A DNA stretch of 64,000 nucleotides, taken from positions 2,884,885 to 2,948,884 of the forward strand of contig NC_017941.2 in NCBI RefSeq assembly GCF_000306765.2, read 5' to 3'. Below are positions 42,330-53,102 of the stretch, piece after piece. Below the pieces are notes generated by a model. The model had not been told where the DNA came from. It was given only the letters and a program-made list of their open reading frames with translations, and ran no database searches. The first letter of the stretch is position 1, and each line of letters begins with the position of its first letter. The stretch comes from Haloferax mediterranei ATCC 33500. Lineage in GTDB: Archaea; Halobacteriota; Halobacteria; Halobacteriales; Haloferacaceae. Both the position numbers and the translations under genes were made by a program.

Positions 42330-42541
42330 GTACGTGGTGCATAATTCTGTACAGATGAATAACCGTCAGTTACGGCAAGCGTTGCCCACGTCAGGATTTC
42401 AGCCGAATCGAGAGCGTATTTGGAACATTGTCACCTGAATAGAATGTATTTAAAAATAACACACATTATGAGAGTTTATTCAGGACATTGTCTATTTCCG
42501 GACAGTAAATTGCATACGCTCGCGCGCATGAGTGCAGTTAT

Positions 42542-43195
42542 ATGAAGTGTCTCCGGGCTCACTTCGACAACGAAGAAAACCCGTTCGGGAGCCCCTACGA
42601 CCTGTTTACCGTCGATGGCCAGCGGCCGTGCGGCGAGTTGCGCGACCTCCGTCTCCGGCCCGACGGAACTGTCGTCGAGCTGTGTATTCTCGAGAACGCA
42701 CCACCGGATATCGAGTCTCGACTCGATGAACACCCCGATATCGTCGATTTCGACGTTGGGGAAACTTCCGATGGTGGCGTCGTGTGCCACGTCCACCTCG
42801 TCCCCAACGATGACGTGCGACGGTTGCTCGAACTCGTCGACGAACACGACCTGTTACTCGACACCCCGATTCGACTCACCCACGATGGCGTCGTCGTCAA
42901 CGTCCTCGGGAATCACACACAGCTCACCGGTGCCGTCTCGTCACTGCCGGAATCCTTCACGGACGCCTTCTGCGTCGAGGGACTTTCGGACTACGAACCG
43001 GTGCGAAATGGCGTGCGCGCCGAGCTCACCCACCGCCAGCGAGAGGTCCTCGAAACCGCCGTCGAAAGCGGTTACTACGACATTCCGCGGCAGATTTCTA
43101 TCGAAGAACTCGCCACCGAACTCGAGTGTTCGCCGAGTACCGTCTCCGAACATCTCCGCAAGGTGGAATCGAGAGTACTGACCCAACTTAGGTAG
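42542..43195 (+). CDS. Bat-type HTH regulator
   Basis: A 217-residue transcriptional regulator with the HTH_10 domain at the C-terminus (about 158-213: LTHRQREVLETAVESGYYD and the recognition helix in CSPSTVSEHLRKVE), as in the Bat family. The N-terminal 150 residues form an unannotated sensor-like part. Bat itself controls bacteriorhodopsin genes under low oxygen; most paralogues are uncharacterised. The next gene, a P450 on the same strand, begins 66 bp later behind its own TATA box, and is a plausible target. Confidence 0.85.
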   Translation: MKCLRAHFDNEENPFGSPYDLFTVDGQRPCGELRDLRLRPDGTVVELCILENAPPDIESRLDEHPDIVDFDVGETSDGGVVCHVHLVPNDDVRRLLELVDEHDLLLDTPIRLTHDGVVVNVLGNHTQLTGAVSSLPESFTDAFCVEGLSDYEPVRNGVRAELTHRQREVLETAVESGYYDIPRQISIEELATELECSPSTVSEHLRKVESRVLTQLR

Positions 43196-43199
43196 CCAC

Positions 43200-43207
43200 T
43201 ATATAAA
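43200..43207 (+). promoter_or_regulatory. TATA box before the P450 gene
   Basis: TATATAAA lies about 55-60 bp upstream of the P450 ATG, between the regulator stop and the P450 start. It suggests separate transcription with a short leader. Confidence 0.55.
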
Positions 43208-43261
43208 GGGCCGGCGGGCATCGGCAGCAACCCCATTCGGGAGTAGCCCGTACCAATAAGT

Positions 43262-44614
43262 ATGTCAGAAGCACCGCAGAAACGCCGCGAACAACCCCCA
43301 GGCCCGTCTGGCGTGCCAGTGGTACAGAACACGTTCCAGTACGCGGACGACCCGCTCGAGTTCATCACCGATGTCGCCCGTGAACACGGTCCGGTCGCCG
43401 AATACGACATCGGCGGTATTTCGTTCTATCAGGTGAGCGACCCCGAACTCGCCGAACACGTCCTCGTTCAGGAGAACCAGCGGTACATCAAGGGCGAACT
43501 CTTCCAGGATTCGCTCGGGACGGTGCTCGGCGAAGGTCTTCTCACCAGCGAAGGCGAGTTCTGGCGGCAGCAGCGCCACCTGATGCAGCCGGCGTTCTTC
43601 CCGCAGATGCTCAAGCGGTACAGCGAGATAATGGTCGAGTACACGGAACGGATGCTGTCGTCGTGGGAGGACGGCGAGACGCGGGACATCCACGAGGACA
43701 TGATGAGCCTCACGGTCGAAATCGCCGCCAAGACGCTCTTCGACGTGGACATCCGCGAAGAGGAATCGGCCGTCGGTGACGCGCTCGAAACCGTCATGGA
43801 CTACTCGTCGACTTCGATGCGTCGCCCCGTCGACGTGCCGCAGTGGGTCCCGACCCCGCGCAACCGCCGGTACAAGCAGGCGCTCGAAGACCTCACCGAG
43901 GTCGTCGGCCGCATCGTCGAGGAGCACAGGGAGGGCGAACTCGATCCCGAGTCGAACGACATCGTCTCGCTTCTGTTGACCTTCCGCGACGACGACGGCA
44001 ACCCGCTTCCGGACAAGCAGATTCGAGACGAGTTGGTCACCATCCTGCTCGCCGGCCACGAGACGACGGCGCTCGCGCTTACCTACACGCTCCACCTCCT
44101 CGGCACCAATCCCGAGCAGGCTGACACCCTCCGCGACGAACTCGACAGCGTCCTCGACGGCGACAGTCCCACGTTCACCGACCTCGACGACATGACGTAC
44201 ACCGAGCAGGTCATCACTGAGGGGATGCGCATCTACCCGCCCGTCTGGGAACTCGTCCGCGAAGCCGCCGAACCCGATACCATCGGCGGCTACGACATCG
44301 AACCGGGTCAGACGGTGTCGGCCCAGCAGTGGGTCATCCACCGCGACCCCCGGTTCTACGACGACCCGCTCGAGTTCCGCCCGAGTCGGTGGACGAAGGA
44401 GTTCAAGCGCGACCTGCCGAAGTTCGCGTACTTCCCGTTCGGTGGCGGTCCGCGCCGCTGTATCGGTGACCGGTTCGCGCTCCTCGAAGCGCGCCTCGCA
44501 CTCGCGACGATTGCGCAGTCGTGGACCGTCGACCCGACCCACGAACTCGAATTCGACCCCTCGATTACCCTCCGCCCCGAGGGTACCGTCGAGATGGTCG
44601 TCAACCGTCGCTAA
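43262..44614 (+). CDS. Cytochrome P450
   Basis: A 450-residue P450. The I-helix oxygen-binding motif is AGHETTA, the K-helix ExxR is EGMRIYP, and the heme-binding loop is FGGGPRRCIGDRFAL with the thiolate Cys at about residue 400. The length, with no membrane anchor, suggests a soluble enzyme. The sequence style (EFWRQQRHLMQPAFFP) is close to bacterial CYP families of fatty acid or carotenoid type. Substrate and electron donor are unknown; the fdx gene 6.5 kb away encodes one available ferredoxin. Confidence 0.93.
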   Translation: MSEAPQKRREQPPGPSGVPVVQNTFQYADDPLEFITDVAREHGPVAEYDIGGISFYQVSDPELAEHVLVQENQRYIKGELFQDSLGTVLGEGLLTSEGEFWRQQRHLMQPAFFPQMLKRYSEIMVEYTERMLSSWEDGETRDIHEDMMSLTVEIAAKTLFDVDIREEESAVGDALETVMDYSSTSMRRPVDVPQWVPTPRNRRYKQALEDLTEVVGRIVEEHREGELDPESNDIVSLLLTFRDDDGNPLPDKQIRDELVTILLAGHETTALALTYTLHLLGTNPEQADTLRDELDSVLDGDSPTFTDLDDMTYTEQVITEGMRIYPPVWELVREAAEPDTIGGYDIEPGQTVSAQQWVIHRDPRFYDDPLEFRPSRWTKEFKRDLPKFAYFPFGGGPRRCIGDRFALLEARLALATIAQSWTVDPTHELEFDPSITLRPEGTVEMVVNRR

Positions 44615-44647
44615 CGCAGCAGTCGCCGCTACTCACACACTCCCCAT

Positions 44648-44692
44648 TCCCAACAATCCCGCACTCACCACTCCCAACAACCCCGCACTCAC
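44648..44692 (+). repeat. Tandem 24-bp spaced repeat in C-rich intergenic sequence
   Basis: TCCCAACAAYCCCGCACTCA plus C appears at 44648-44668 and 44672-44692, within a C/A-rich stretch (about 44632-44750) almost free of G on this strand. No gene lies here. Confidence 0.75.
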
Positions 44693-44852
44693 AATTACCC
44701 ACTACACAACCACACCACCACTCCCACTACACAATCACTCACTGACTGCGCTCGTCCTCGATAGTCATTGAGGCGGCGGCAGCCTTGTCAACTGTCGCTA
44801 CGCGTCGGCGGGTTCAGCAAAAATAAAACCTGAGTACCGTTTCGTATCGCGA

Positions 44853-46031
44853 CTATTCTTCGGCGAGTTCGGCTTCCGCGGCTTCGACGCCAGCCTCGAC
44901 ATCGACATCGACGCCCGCGTCGGCCATCGCCTCGCCCACAGTTCGGACCCCGCGCACGATGTGTTCGGGTTCGAGTCCACCCATGTTCGAGACGCGGAAG
45001 ATTTGCCCGCCGAGGTGGGCCTGCCCGCCGGAGATGCTGACGTTCCGTTCGGTCACGCCGTCGAAGAACTCGTCGGCGTCGTCGCCGTACACTTCTTCGG
45101 GGAGCGAAACCGCGGTGAGCGTGTTCGAGAGTTCCGTCTCACCCTCCGGGTTGGCGAAGAGTTCGAGACCCATCGCCTGAAAGCCCGCGCGGAACGCGGC
45201 GGACTGCTGGCGGTGACGCTCGATACGCGTCGGCATCGTCTCTTCGGCGATGTCTTCGACCGCGACGGCGAGCGCTCGAAAGAGCGGGACGGCACTCGTA
45301 AAGGGCGTCTGGTGCTGTTCGGCCTTCCGGAGGTGCCAGTCGAGGTCCTCGTAGAACGGCGCGGCCTCACCGTCGATTCGGTCTTTCACGCGCTCTGTGA
45401 CGTACATCGCGCTGACCCCCGGCGGCGCGGCGAGCGCCTTCTGGGAGTCGGTGATGGCGATGTCGACGTTCCAGTCGTCGATTTTGAACTCGTCGCCGCC
45501 GATGGACGTGACGCCGTCGACCACGAAGGTGGCGTCGTGGGCCTTAGCGACTTCGCCGACCGCTTCCGCGGGATTGAGGAGACCCGTCGAGGTCTCGTTG
45601 TGGACCATCGTGACCACGTCGGTGTCGTCGGTGACGGCTTCCTCGACGGCGTCAACGGGGATGGACTCGCCCCACTCGACTTCGACGCGGGTCACGTCGG
45701 CGTAGCGGTCCGCGATGCGGGCGAACCGACGACCGAACTTCCCGTTGACGAGCGAGACGACGTTCCCGCCGTCTCCGACGAGGTTGGCGACGGCGGCTTC
45801 CATGCCCATCGTCGCGGTTCCGTTGAAGATGAGAGACGTTCCCTCCTCGGCGGTAGACGCTCCGGAGCGCGTCGAGTTGGTGAAGATGTAGTCCAGAGCG
45901 TTCTGTGCACGCTCGTACACCGCTTCGAAGTCGGCCGACCGGTGAGACACCATTGGCTCGGACATCGAGTCGAGCACTTCGTCGGTGACCGGTACCGGAC
46001 CGGGGTTCAAGAGGAGGAAGTCCTCTGCCAT
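44853..46031 (-). CDS. Alanine-glyoxylate-type aminotransferase (class V)
   Basis: A 392-residue PLP enzyme of the class V aminotransferase family. The N-terminus LLNPGPVPVTDEVLDSM is characteristic of serine/alanine-glyoxylate aminotransferases, the PLP Lys lies in TDSQKALAAPPGV near residue 195, and substrate-loop residues are typical. Likely reactions are alanine or serine plus glyoxylate to pyruvate or hydroxypyruvate plus glycine. It ends in an acidic run of Glu, Ala and Asp that is not part of the catalytic fold. It is divergent from ligN. Confidence 0.88.
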   Translation of the reverse strand: MAEDFLLLNPGPVPVTDEVLDSMSEPMVSHRSADFEAVYERAQNALDYIFTNSTRSGASTAEEGTSLIFNGTATMGMEAAVANLVGDGGNVVSLVNGKFGRRFARIADRYADVTRVEVEWGESIPVDAVEEAVTDDTDVVTMVHNETSTGLLNPAEAVGEVAKAHDATFVVDGVTSIGGDEFKIDDWNVDIAITDSQKALAAPPGVSAMYVTERVKDRIDGEAAPFYEDLDWHLRKAEQHQTPFTSAVPLFRALAVAVEDIAEETMPTRIERHRQQSAAFRAGFQAMGLELFANPEGETELSNTLTAVSLPEEVYGDDADEFFDGVTERNVSISGGQAHLGGQIFRVSNMGGLEPEHIVRGVRTVGEAMADAGVDVDVEAGVEAAEAELAEE

Positions 46032-46103
46032 GGTTCGACCTCACGCTCTCCCCTGATAAGGTTCGCGGGTCTCCGCAAAGGATGCCGTTGGTGCGAGTGC
46101 TGA

Positions 46104-48275
<2,172 letters not shown>

Positions 48276-48318
48276 GAGCGAAAGACGACGAGAAGAGGAA
48301 TTTCGGGTCGAAATCGCC

Positions 48319-49242
48319 TCAGAGGTCGGCCTTACGGAACGACAGGTAGCCGAGAATCGGCGGGACGACAATCCACGCCAGAAGGATTGCGAGGATGAAC
48401 CACCCGGAGAAGTAGAACGGAAGCGACTCCTGAAAGACCGGCTGGATGGTCAGCCGTTCACCGAGTCCGGCTTTGAACAGGCGGGCAGGCACGGCCGGTC
48501 CGTACAACTGGGCAACCAGTGTCTCGTAGGCCCGAAGTGGGTTCAGGTACTTGATGAACAGGCGCATCTCGACGATTTGCGGCGCGCTCAACGCGGTGAG
48601 ACCGACTTTTTTGATGGCCCAGTTGATGACCTGCGGGATGCCGGTCGCCACCGTCGACCAGAGGACGGCGAAGATGAAGTACAGGCCGAAAGTCCCGAAC
48701 AGCGCCTGTCTCGGGGTCGTCGACGTCGCCGAGAGCCAGATGCCGATGGAGACGAACGACGTAGCGAGGAGTCCCGAGAGGGCTACCTGCCCGGCGTAAG
48801 ACGCGAACATGACCTGTCCGCCCGTGAACAGCATCGCGAACATGGCGATGATGAATCCGACGAGCATCGAGACGAGGACCACGAGCGTCCGGCCGACGAG
48901 CTTTCCGAACACCACGTCGCGGCGGGAGTTCGGCAGTGAGAGCAGGAGCTTGATGGTTCCCGACTCGCGCTCGTCGATAAGCGACCCGTGGGCGGTCACG
49001 AGCGCGATGAGCGCGAGAACGAATCCGAGCATGCCAGCAAAGGAGAAGCTAAAGATACCGCCCGGCGCGGTCGTCAGGCCAAACAGTGCCTCGGAGTTCG
49101 CGCCGGCACCCTTCAGGAGGACGCCGTAGAACAGCACCGTCGACCCGCCGATGAGCAGGGCGAAAAACAGCGTGAGACCGATAAGCCACCGCGAGCGAAG
49201 GGCGTCGCGGAAGTCCTTGCGCGCGACGGACTCGACCGTCAT
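48319..49242 (-). CDS. ABC-2 type transporter permease
   Basis: A 307-residue membrane protein with six or so hydrophobic segments and a long loop after the first. The pattern is that of ABC-2 permeases of the NatB/YhaP kind: SVARKDFRDALRSRW at the start, then SGTIKLLLSLPNSRRDVVFG before the second segment. The ATG gives MTVESVARKD and overlaps the upstream ATPase stop by four bases. Together they form an exporter; the substrate may be a peptide, sodium or drug and cannot be judged. Confidence 0.85.
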   Translation of the reverse strand: MTVESVARKDFRDALRSRWLIGLTLFFALLIGGSTVLFYGVLLKGAGANSEALFGLTTAPGGIFSFSFAGMLGFVLALIALVTAHGSLIDERESGTIKLLLSLPNSRRDVVFGKLVGRTLVVLVSMLVGFIIAMFAMLFTGGQVMFASYAGQVALSGLLATSFVSIGIWLSATSTTPRQALFGTFGLYFIFAVLWSTVATGIPQVINWAIKKVGLTALSAPQIVEMRLFIKYLNPLRAYETLVAQLYGPAVPARLFKAGLGERLTIQPVFQESLPFYFSGWFILAILLAWIVVPPILGYLSFRKADL

Positions 49243-50204
49243 GCTGTCACCTCCGAAGACTTGTCTTCGGTGTAGGTGATGAAGATGTCCTCCAGCGATG
49301 CCGTGTCGGTCTCGAAGTCGGCCACCGTGGCACCGTTCGATTCGATGGCTTCGATGACGCGTGTCTTCGCGTCGTCGGTACACGAGACGACGAGTCGCTC
49401 ACCGTCAGATTCGACCGACGAGACGCCGTCGAGGGCGCGAACCGCCGCGAGGTCTGCGTTGCCGTCGACGTCGAGTCGGAGAACGGAGTCAGTCTCGATT
49501 CGGCTACGGAGTCCTCGGATACTGTCTTCGGCGATGAGTTCGCCGTTGCGCATGATGCCGACGCGGTCACAGACCGCTTCGACCTGTCCGAGCACGTGGC
49601 TGGAGAAGAATACTGTTGCACCGCGTTCGGCCTCGGTTCGAACGATTTCGCGCATCTCGCGCGCGCCAGCGGGGTCGAGTCCCGACGACGGTTCGTCGAG
49701 GATAAGCAGGTCGGGGCTTCCGGCGAGCGCCATCGCGAGCGCGAGGCGCTGGGTCATCCCTTTCGAGTAACCGCCCGCACGGCGGTTTGCTGCCTCCGGG
49801 TCGAGACCGACACGGGAGAGCAGTTCGTCGGGGTCGTCGTCGGCTTCTTTCGACTCGATGGCGAATTCGAGGTGTTCGCGGCCAGTGAGTCGGTCGTACA
49901 CGTCGTATCCCTCGGGAAGAACACCGGTTCGTCGGCGGACGGCCACGCTCTCGGCCTGTGCGTCGTGTCCGAGCACGCGGATGGTCCCGCTCGTCGGGCG
50001 CACGAAGTCGAGAAGCATGTTTATCGTCGTCGACTTTCCGGCTCCGTTAGGACCGAGGAACCCGAACACCTCTCCCTCCGAAACGGAAAACGAGAGGTCG
50101 TTGACGGCGGTAACGTCCGGAGTCGAAGACAACTGGAGTGTCTCGAATACTCCCTCGTCATCTTCGAATCGTTTCGTCACCCCGTTCAGTTCGATAGCGG
50201 CCAT
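49239..50204 (-). CDS. ABC transporter ATP-binding protein
   Basis: The 321-residue ATPase has Walker A GPNGAGKST, the signature YSKGMTQRLALAMAL, Walker B LLILDEPSSGLD, and a switch His in VFFSSHVLGQVE. The DrrA/CcmA-like C-terminal region is present. It energises the adjacent ABC-2 permease, to which it is fused by an ATGA overlap. The start MAAIELNGVTKRF is conserved in the family. Confidence 0.92.
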   Translation of the reverse strand: MAAIELNGVTKRFEDDEGVFETLQLSSTPDVTAVNDLSFSVSEGEVFGFLGPNGAGKSTTINMLLDFVRPTSGTIRVLGHDAQAESVAVRRRTGVLPEGYDVYDRLTGREHLEFAIESKEADDDPDELLSRVGLDPEAANRRAGGYSKGMTQRLALAMALAGSPDLLILDEPSSGLDPAGAREMREIVRTEAERGATVFFSSHVLGQVEAVCDRVGIMRNGELIAEDSIRGLRSRIETDSVLRLDVDGNADLAAVRALDGVSSVESDGERLVVSCTDDAKTRVIEAIESNGATVADFETDTASLEDIFITYTEDKSSEVTA

Positions 50205-50377
50205 GGGCGGGCCTGCGTCGCACTGGGTTAAAGGGTTTTAGGTGCAGAAATCAGCGGCGATAATATGACCCCCGAAATCGACACCGAAATCGTCGTTGTC
50301 AAACCGTTTGAGTCGGGCGGTTTTCGGCGCTCCGTCTCTGGCTCGAACCTCGTCGTTGAGGGCGTTCAAGTCGAAAC

Positions 50378-50656
50378 TCAGACTTCGTCGTCGGGGTCGT
50401 GCGAGTCGGCCATCTTCGTTGCTTCGGCGGCGTACCGCTCACGCAGGTCGTCGTCCGTGACCGGTTCGAGGTTCGCTGTCGGTTCTTCGATGGCGGCCGT
50501 CGTGACCATCCGGCGTTGGTGCATCACGGCCGCAGCCAGTTCCTTTCTGAGTTCGTACGCGCCGTCGGTCGTCGCGTAGATGAGTACGATGAGGTCCCGG
50601 TCGTCGTAAGAACGCTCTACCAACCAGAGTTGGGTGGTGTCGTCAGTGTCGCTCAT
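50378..50656 (-). CDS. Small conserved haloarchaeal hypothetical protein (92 aa)
   Basis: A 92-residue acidic protein starting MSDTDDTTQLWLVERSY, with a beta-strand-rich first half (DLIVLIYATTDGAYELRKEL) and a helical acidic second half. The pattern is that of small haloarchaeal proteins without assigned role. It is convergent with nothing; the VIT1-like gene begins 120 bp further on in the opposite direction. Confidence 0.65.
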   Translation of the reverse strand: MSDTDDTTQLWLVERSYDDRDLIVLIYATTDGAYELRKELAAAVMHQRRMVTTAAIEEPTANLEPVTDDDLRERYAAEATKMADSHDPDDEV

Positions 50657-50776
50657 GGGCCGTGATTCGAACGGCCTTCCCTTACGCGTGCCGCATCTTT
50701 CGGTGACATCTTCACAGCAGATTACCCACCTACCTCGCCCGGCGCTTTATTCGTCCGGACAGCGTAGTCCAACGTC

Positions 50777-51313
50777 ATGTTGGAGACGTTGCTCGGCGAC
50801 GACGTGCAGTCGTCAGGCCGCTACCTTCCGGAGATAATCTACGGCGCGAACGACGGTATCATCACGACCTTCGCCGTCGTTTCCGGTGTCGCGGGTGCGG
50901 CGCTGAGTCCGGGTATCGTCATCATCCTCGGGTTCGCAAATCTGTTCGCCGACGGCTTCTCGATGGGGATGAGCAACTACCTCTCAGAGCGCTCGGAAGA
51001 GGACTACCACGACGCAGTTGGAATCAGTCGCGTCCGAACTGACGGGAAGACACCGGTCAAAACCGCCGTTGCGACGTTTCTCGCGTTCATCATCGCCGGC
51101 TGGGCACCGCTTTTACCGTACGTGTTCCGCCTCGAACCGCTGTTTCCGACCGCAATCGCCGTCACCGGCGCGGCGTTCTTCCTCGTGGGCGCGAGTCGCA
51201 GTCTCGTCACGAACCGCTCGTGGGTCGCAAACGGCGGCGAGATGTTCGTCGTCGGAATGGCTGCGGCGACCGTCGCGTACGCAGTCGGCAAGCTACTCGC
51301 AGGAGTTGCGTGA
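50777..51313 (+). CDS. VIT1/CCC1-family metal transporter
   Basis: The 178-residue membrane protein has the conserved N-terminal YGANDGIITTFAVVSGVAGA and a FADGFSMGMSNYLSERSE segment with the metal-site acidic residues, followed by three hydrophobic segments. VIT1/CCC1 proteins move iron or manganese out of the cytoplasm. The middle cytoplasmic metal-binding domain of the longer members is nearly absent, as in several prokaryotic forms. The first ATG is used. Confidence 0.88.
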   Translation: MLETLLGDDVQSSGRYLPEIIYGANDGIITTFAVVSGVAGAALSPGIVIILGFANLFADGFSMGMSNYLSERSEEDYHDAVGISRVRTDGKTPVKTAVATFLAFIIAGWAPLLPYVFRLEPLFPTAIAVTGAAFFLVGASRSLVTNRSWVANGGEMFVVGMAAATVAYAVGKLLAGVA

Positions 51314-51319
51314 GTCGCT

Positions 51320-52846
51320 TCAGGCGTTGCTTCCGGACAACTCCTCGACTTCCATTGCGAGCGCCGAGAGCGCCTGCGTACTCTCGTCTGTGGCCGCGAC
51401 GATGCTGTCGACCGCGCCTTCGGTGTCGACGGTTCGGTCGCGTACGTCCTCGATAGTTGCCGTCAGTTCTTCGACGGCCTCGGCCTGCTCGTCGGTGGCG
51501 CGCGAAACCTCGGCGACGCCGTCGGCGGCCACGTCGATGGACGAAGCGATTTCCTCGAACGCTTCGAGCATCTCGGTGATGCTTTCGTCCGCGTGCTCGA
51601 TACGGTCGTTTGACTCGGTCGCCGCGTGAACCGCCTCATCGGTTTGCGACTGGATATCCTCGATTTGTGCCGTGATATCCTCCGTGTGCTGTCGCGTCTC
51701 GTCAGCGAGCGATTTGACCTCTTCTGCGACGACTGCGAACCCGTCGCCGTCCTGCCCGGCGCGTGCAGCCTCGATATTCGCGTTGAGCGCGAGCAGGTTC
51801 GTCTGCTCTGCGACATCCGAAATAATCTCGACGACGGCCTCGATGTCGTCCATGCGGTCGCCGAGTTCGGTTACCCGGTTGACGAGTTCGTCGCCCATCG
51901 TGACGACGCTCTCCGTGGCTTCGCGCGCCTCGCTGTTTGCCTCACGCCCCTCGGCAGTCGCCGCCCGGGCTTCTTTGGCCGCCGTGTCGACCTCGTCGGC
52001 GGTCGCCGCGACTTCCTCCATCGTTGCGCTGAACTGCTGCATCTGCGTCGCACCTTCGTCGAGGAGGTCACGCTGTTCTTCGATGTTCTGGGCGATGTTG
52101 TCGGCGGCCGATGCGGCGCGGGTGACGGCGGTCGTCGCCGTCTCCGTTTCGTCTTCGACGTTCGAGGCCAGTGTCGAGAGGTTGCGCGCGGTTTCGTTGA
52201 CCGCGTCGACGACGACGAGAAGCTGCTCGTCCATGACGTCGCTTTCATCGACAGTTGCCCGCGCGTCCAGATGCCCGCGACTCAACTGCGTCAGTGTCTC
52301 TTGGATTTCAGAGACGAGGTCGGCGACCTCGCGGTGGCGTTCTACCTCGGTCGTCCGGTTACGAGCGGTCTGCAAAACGCCGACGAGCGTTCCGTCTTCG
52401 TAGAGCGGCATCGCGGTATGTCGGGCATGGCAGTCCTCGCCGCTGGCGTCGGTGAACGTCTCTTCGGCGGCGTAGAGCATCCGATTCGCGTCATCCAGTT
52501 CGATGCCGTCGAGTTCGGCCGCGTCTTGGGGATTGTCGAGCACCCGGTCTGCAAGTACAGTAGCCGTCGAGTCGCCGTAGAAGAGCTCACCGAGGTCTCG
52601 TCGTCCGAGCGCCGCTTCGGCGGTCGTTCCAGTGAGTACCTCGACGCCCGAGTTCCACGCCGCGACACGGCCCTGTCCATCGAGAACGAACGCGGGGAGG
52701 CCGATGCCGTCGAGGAGCACATCGTCGTCGACGTTCAAATCCGGTGTATTGGAGGAAGTAGCGGTGGCAGCGACAGTACCGCCGTCAGGTAACGGGGTCT
52801 TATTGCCGAACCACGACCGGAGGCGAGTAAAGATTTGGAGTGTCAT
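51320..52846 (-). CDS. Soluble methyl-accepting chemotaxis transducer with PAS domain
   Basis: A 508-residue cytoplasmic transducer. A PAS domain (about 40-150, IGLPAFVLDGQGRVAAWNSG) comes first, then a short HAMP-like region (ETLTQLSRGHLDARATVDES), then a long helical signalling part with the conserved tip AEQTNLLALNANIEAARAG. Methylation helices flank it. No membrane segment is present, so it must sense an internal signal, possibly via a PAS ligand. It is convergent with the VIT1-like gene, only 6 bp apart. Confidence 0.92.
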   Translation of the reverse strand: MTLQIFTRLRSWFGNKTPLPDGGTVAATATSSNTPDLNVDDDVLLDGIGLPAFVLDGQGRVAAWNSGVEVLTGTTAEAALGRRDLGELFYGDSTATVLADRVLDNPQDAAELDGIELDDANRMLYAAEETFTDASGEDCHARHTAMPLYEDGTLVGVLQTARNRTTEVERHREVADLVSEIQETLTQLSRGHLDARATVDESDVMDEQLLVVVDAVNETARNLSTLASNVEDETETATTAVTRAASAADNIAQNIEEQRDLLDEGATQMQQFSATMEEVAATADEVDTAAKEARAATAEGREANSEAREATESVVTMGDELVNRVTELGDRMDDIEAVVEIISDVAEQTNLLALNANIEAARAGQDGDGFAVVAEEVKSLADETRQHTEDITAQIEDIQSQTDEAVHAATESNDRIEHADESITEMLEAFEEIASSIDVAADGVAEVSRATDEQAEAVEELTATIEDVRDRTVDTEGAVDSIVAATDESTQALSALAMEVEELSGSNA

Positions 52847-53000
52847 TTGAACCCACGTTCCGAACCCACATACGAGTAAGTTTCGTGATAATTATCAAAC
52901 ACGATAATGTCAACACAATACTGGCGGACGAGTTCCGCTTATGGTCATTCTCACACACGAGATTACAATGATGGTCACACCGGGTGGTCATCTCGGATGG

Positions 53001-53046
53001 CACCCCAAATGGTTGTCTCGGGGGGTCACCCCAAATGGTTGTCTCG
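53001..53046 (+). repeat. Two copies of a 20-bp repeat at 26-bp spacing
   Basis: CACCCCAAATGGTTGTCTCG at 53001-53020 and 53027-53046, preceded by a degenerate third copy near 52986, lie in the 5' region of uvrC. Confidence 0.75.
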
Positions 53047-53102
53047 ACGTCGCCGAAAGCGACGCGTCAACCTGAAGCCGTTTGCGTGGTAAGTCACCGC
53101 AG

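Noticed and set aside
43265..44542. Long reverse frame (425 codons) opposite the P450
   Set aside because: No motif; the P450 signature on the forward strand explains the DNA.
50265..50377. Start of a forward gene before the 92-residue reverse gene
   Set aside because: The frame only continues by running antisense through the reverse gene, and its tail there has shadow composition.
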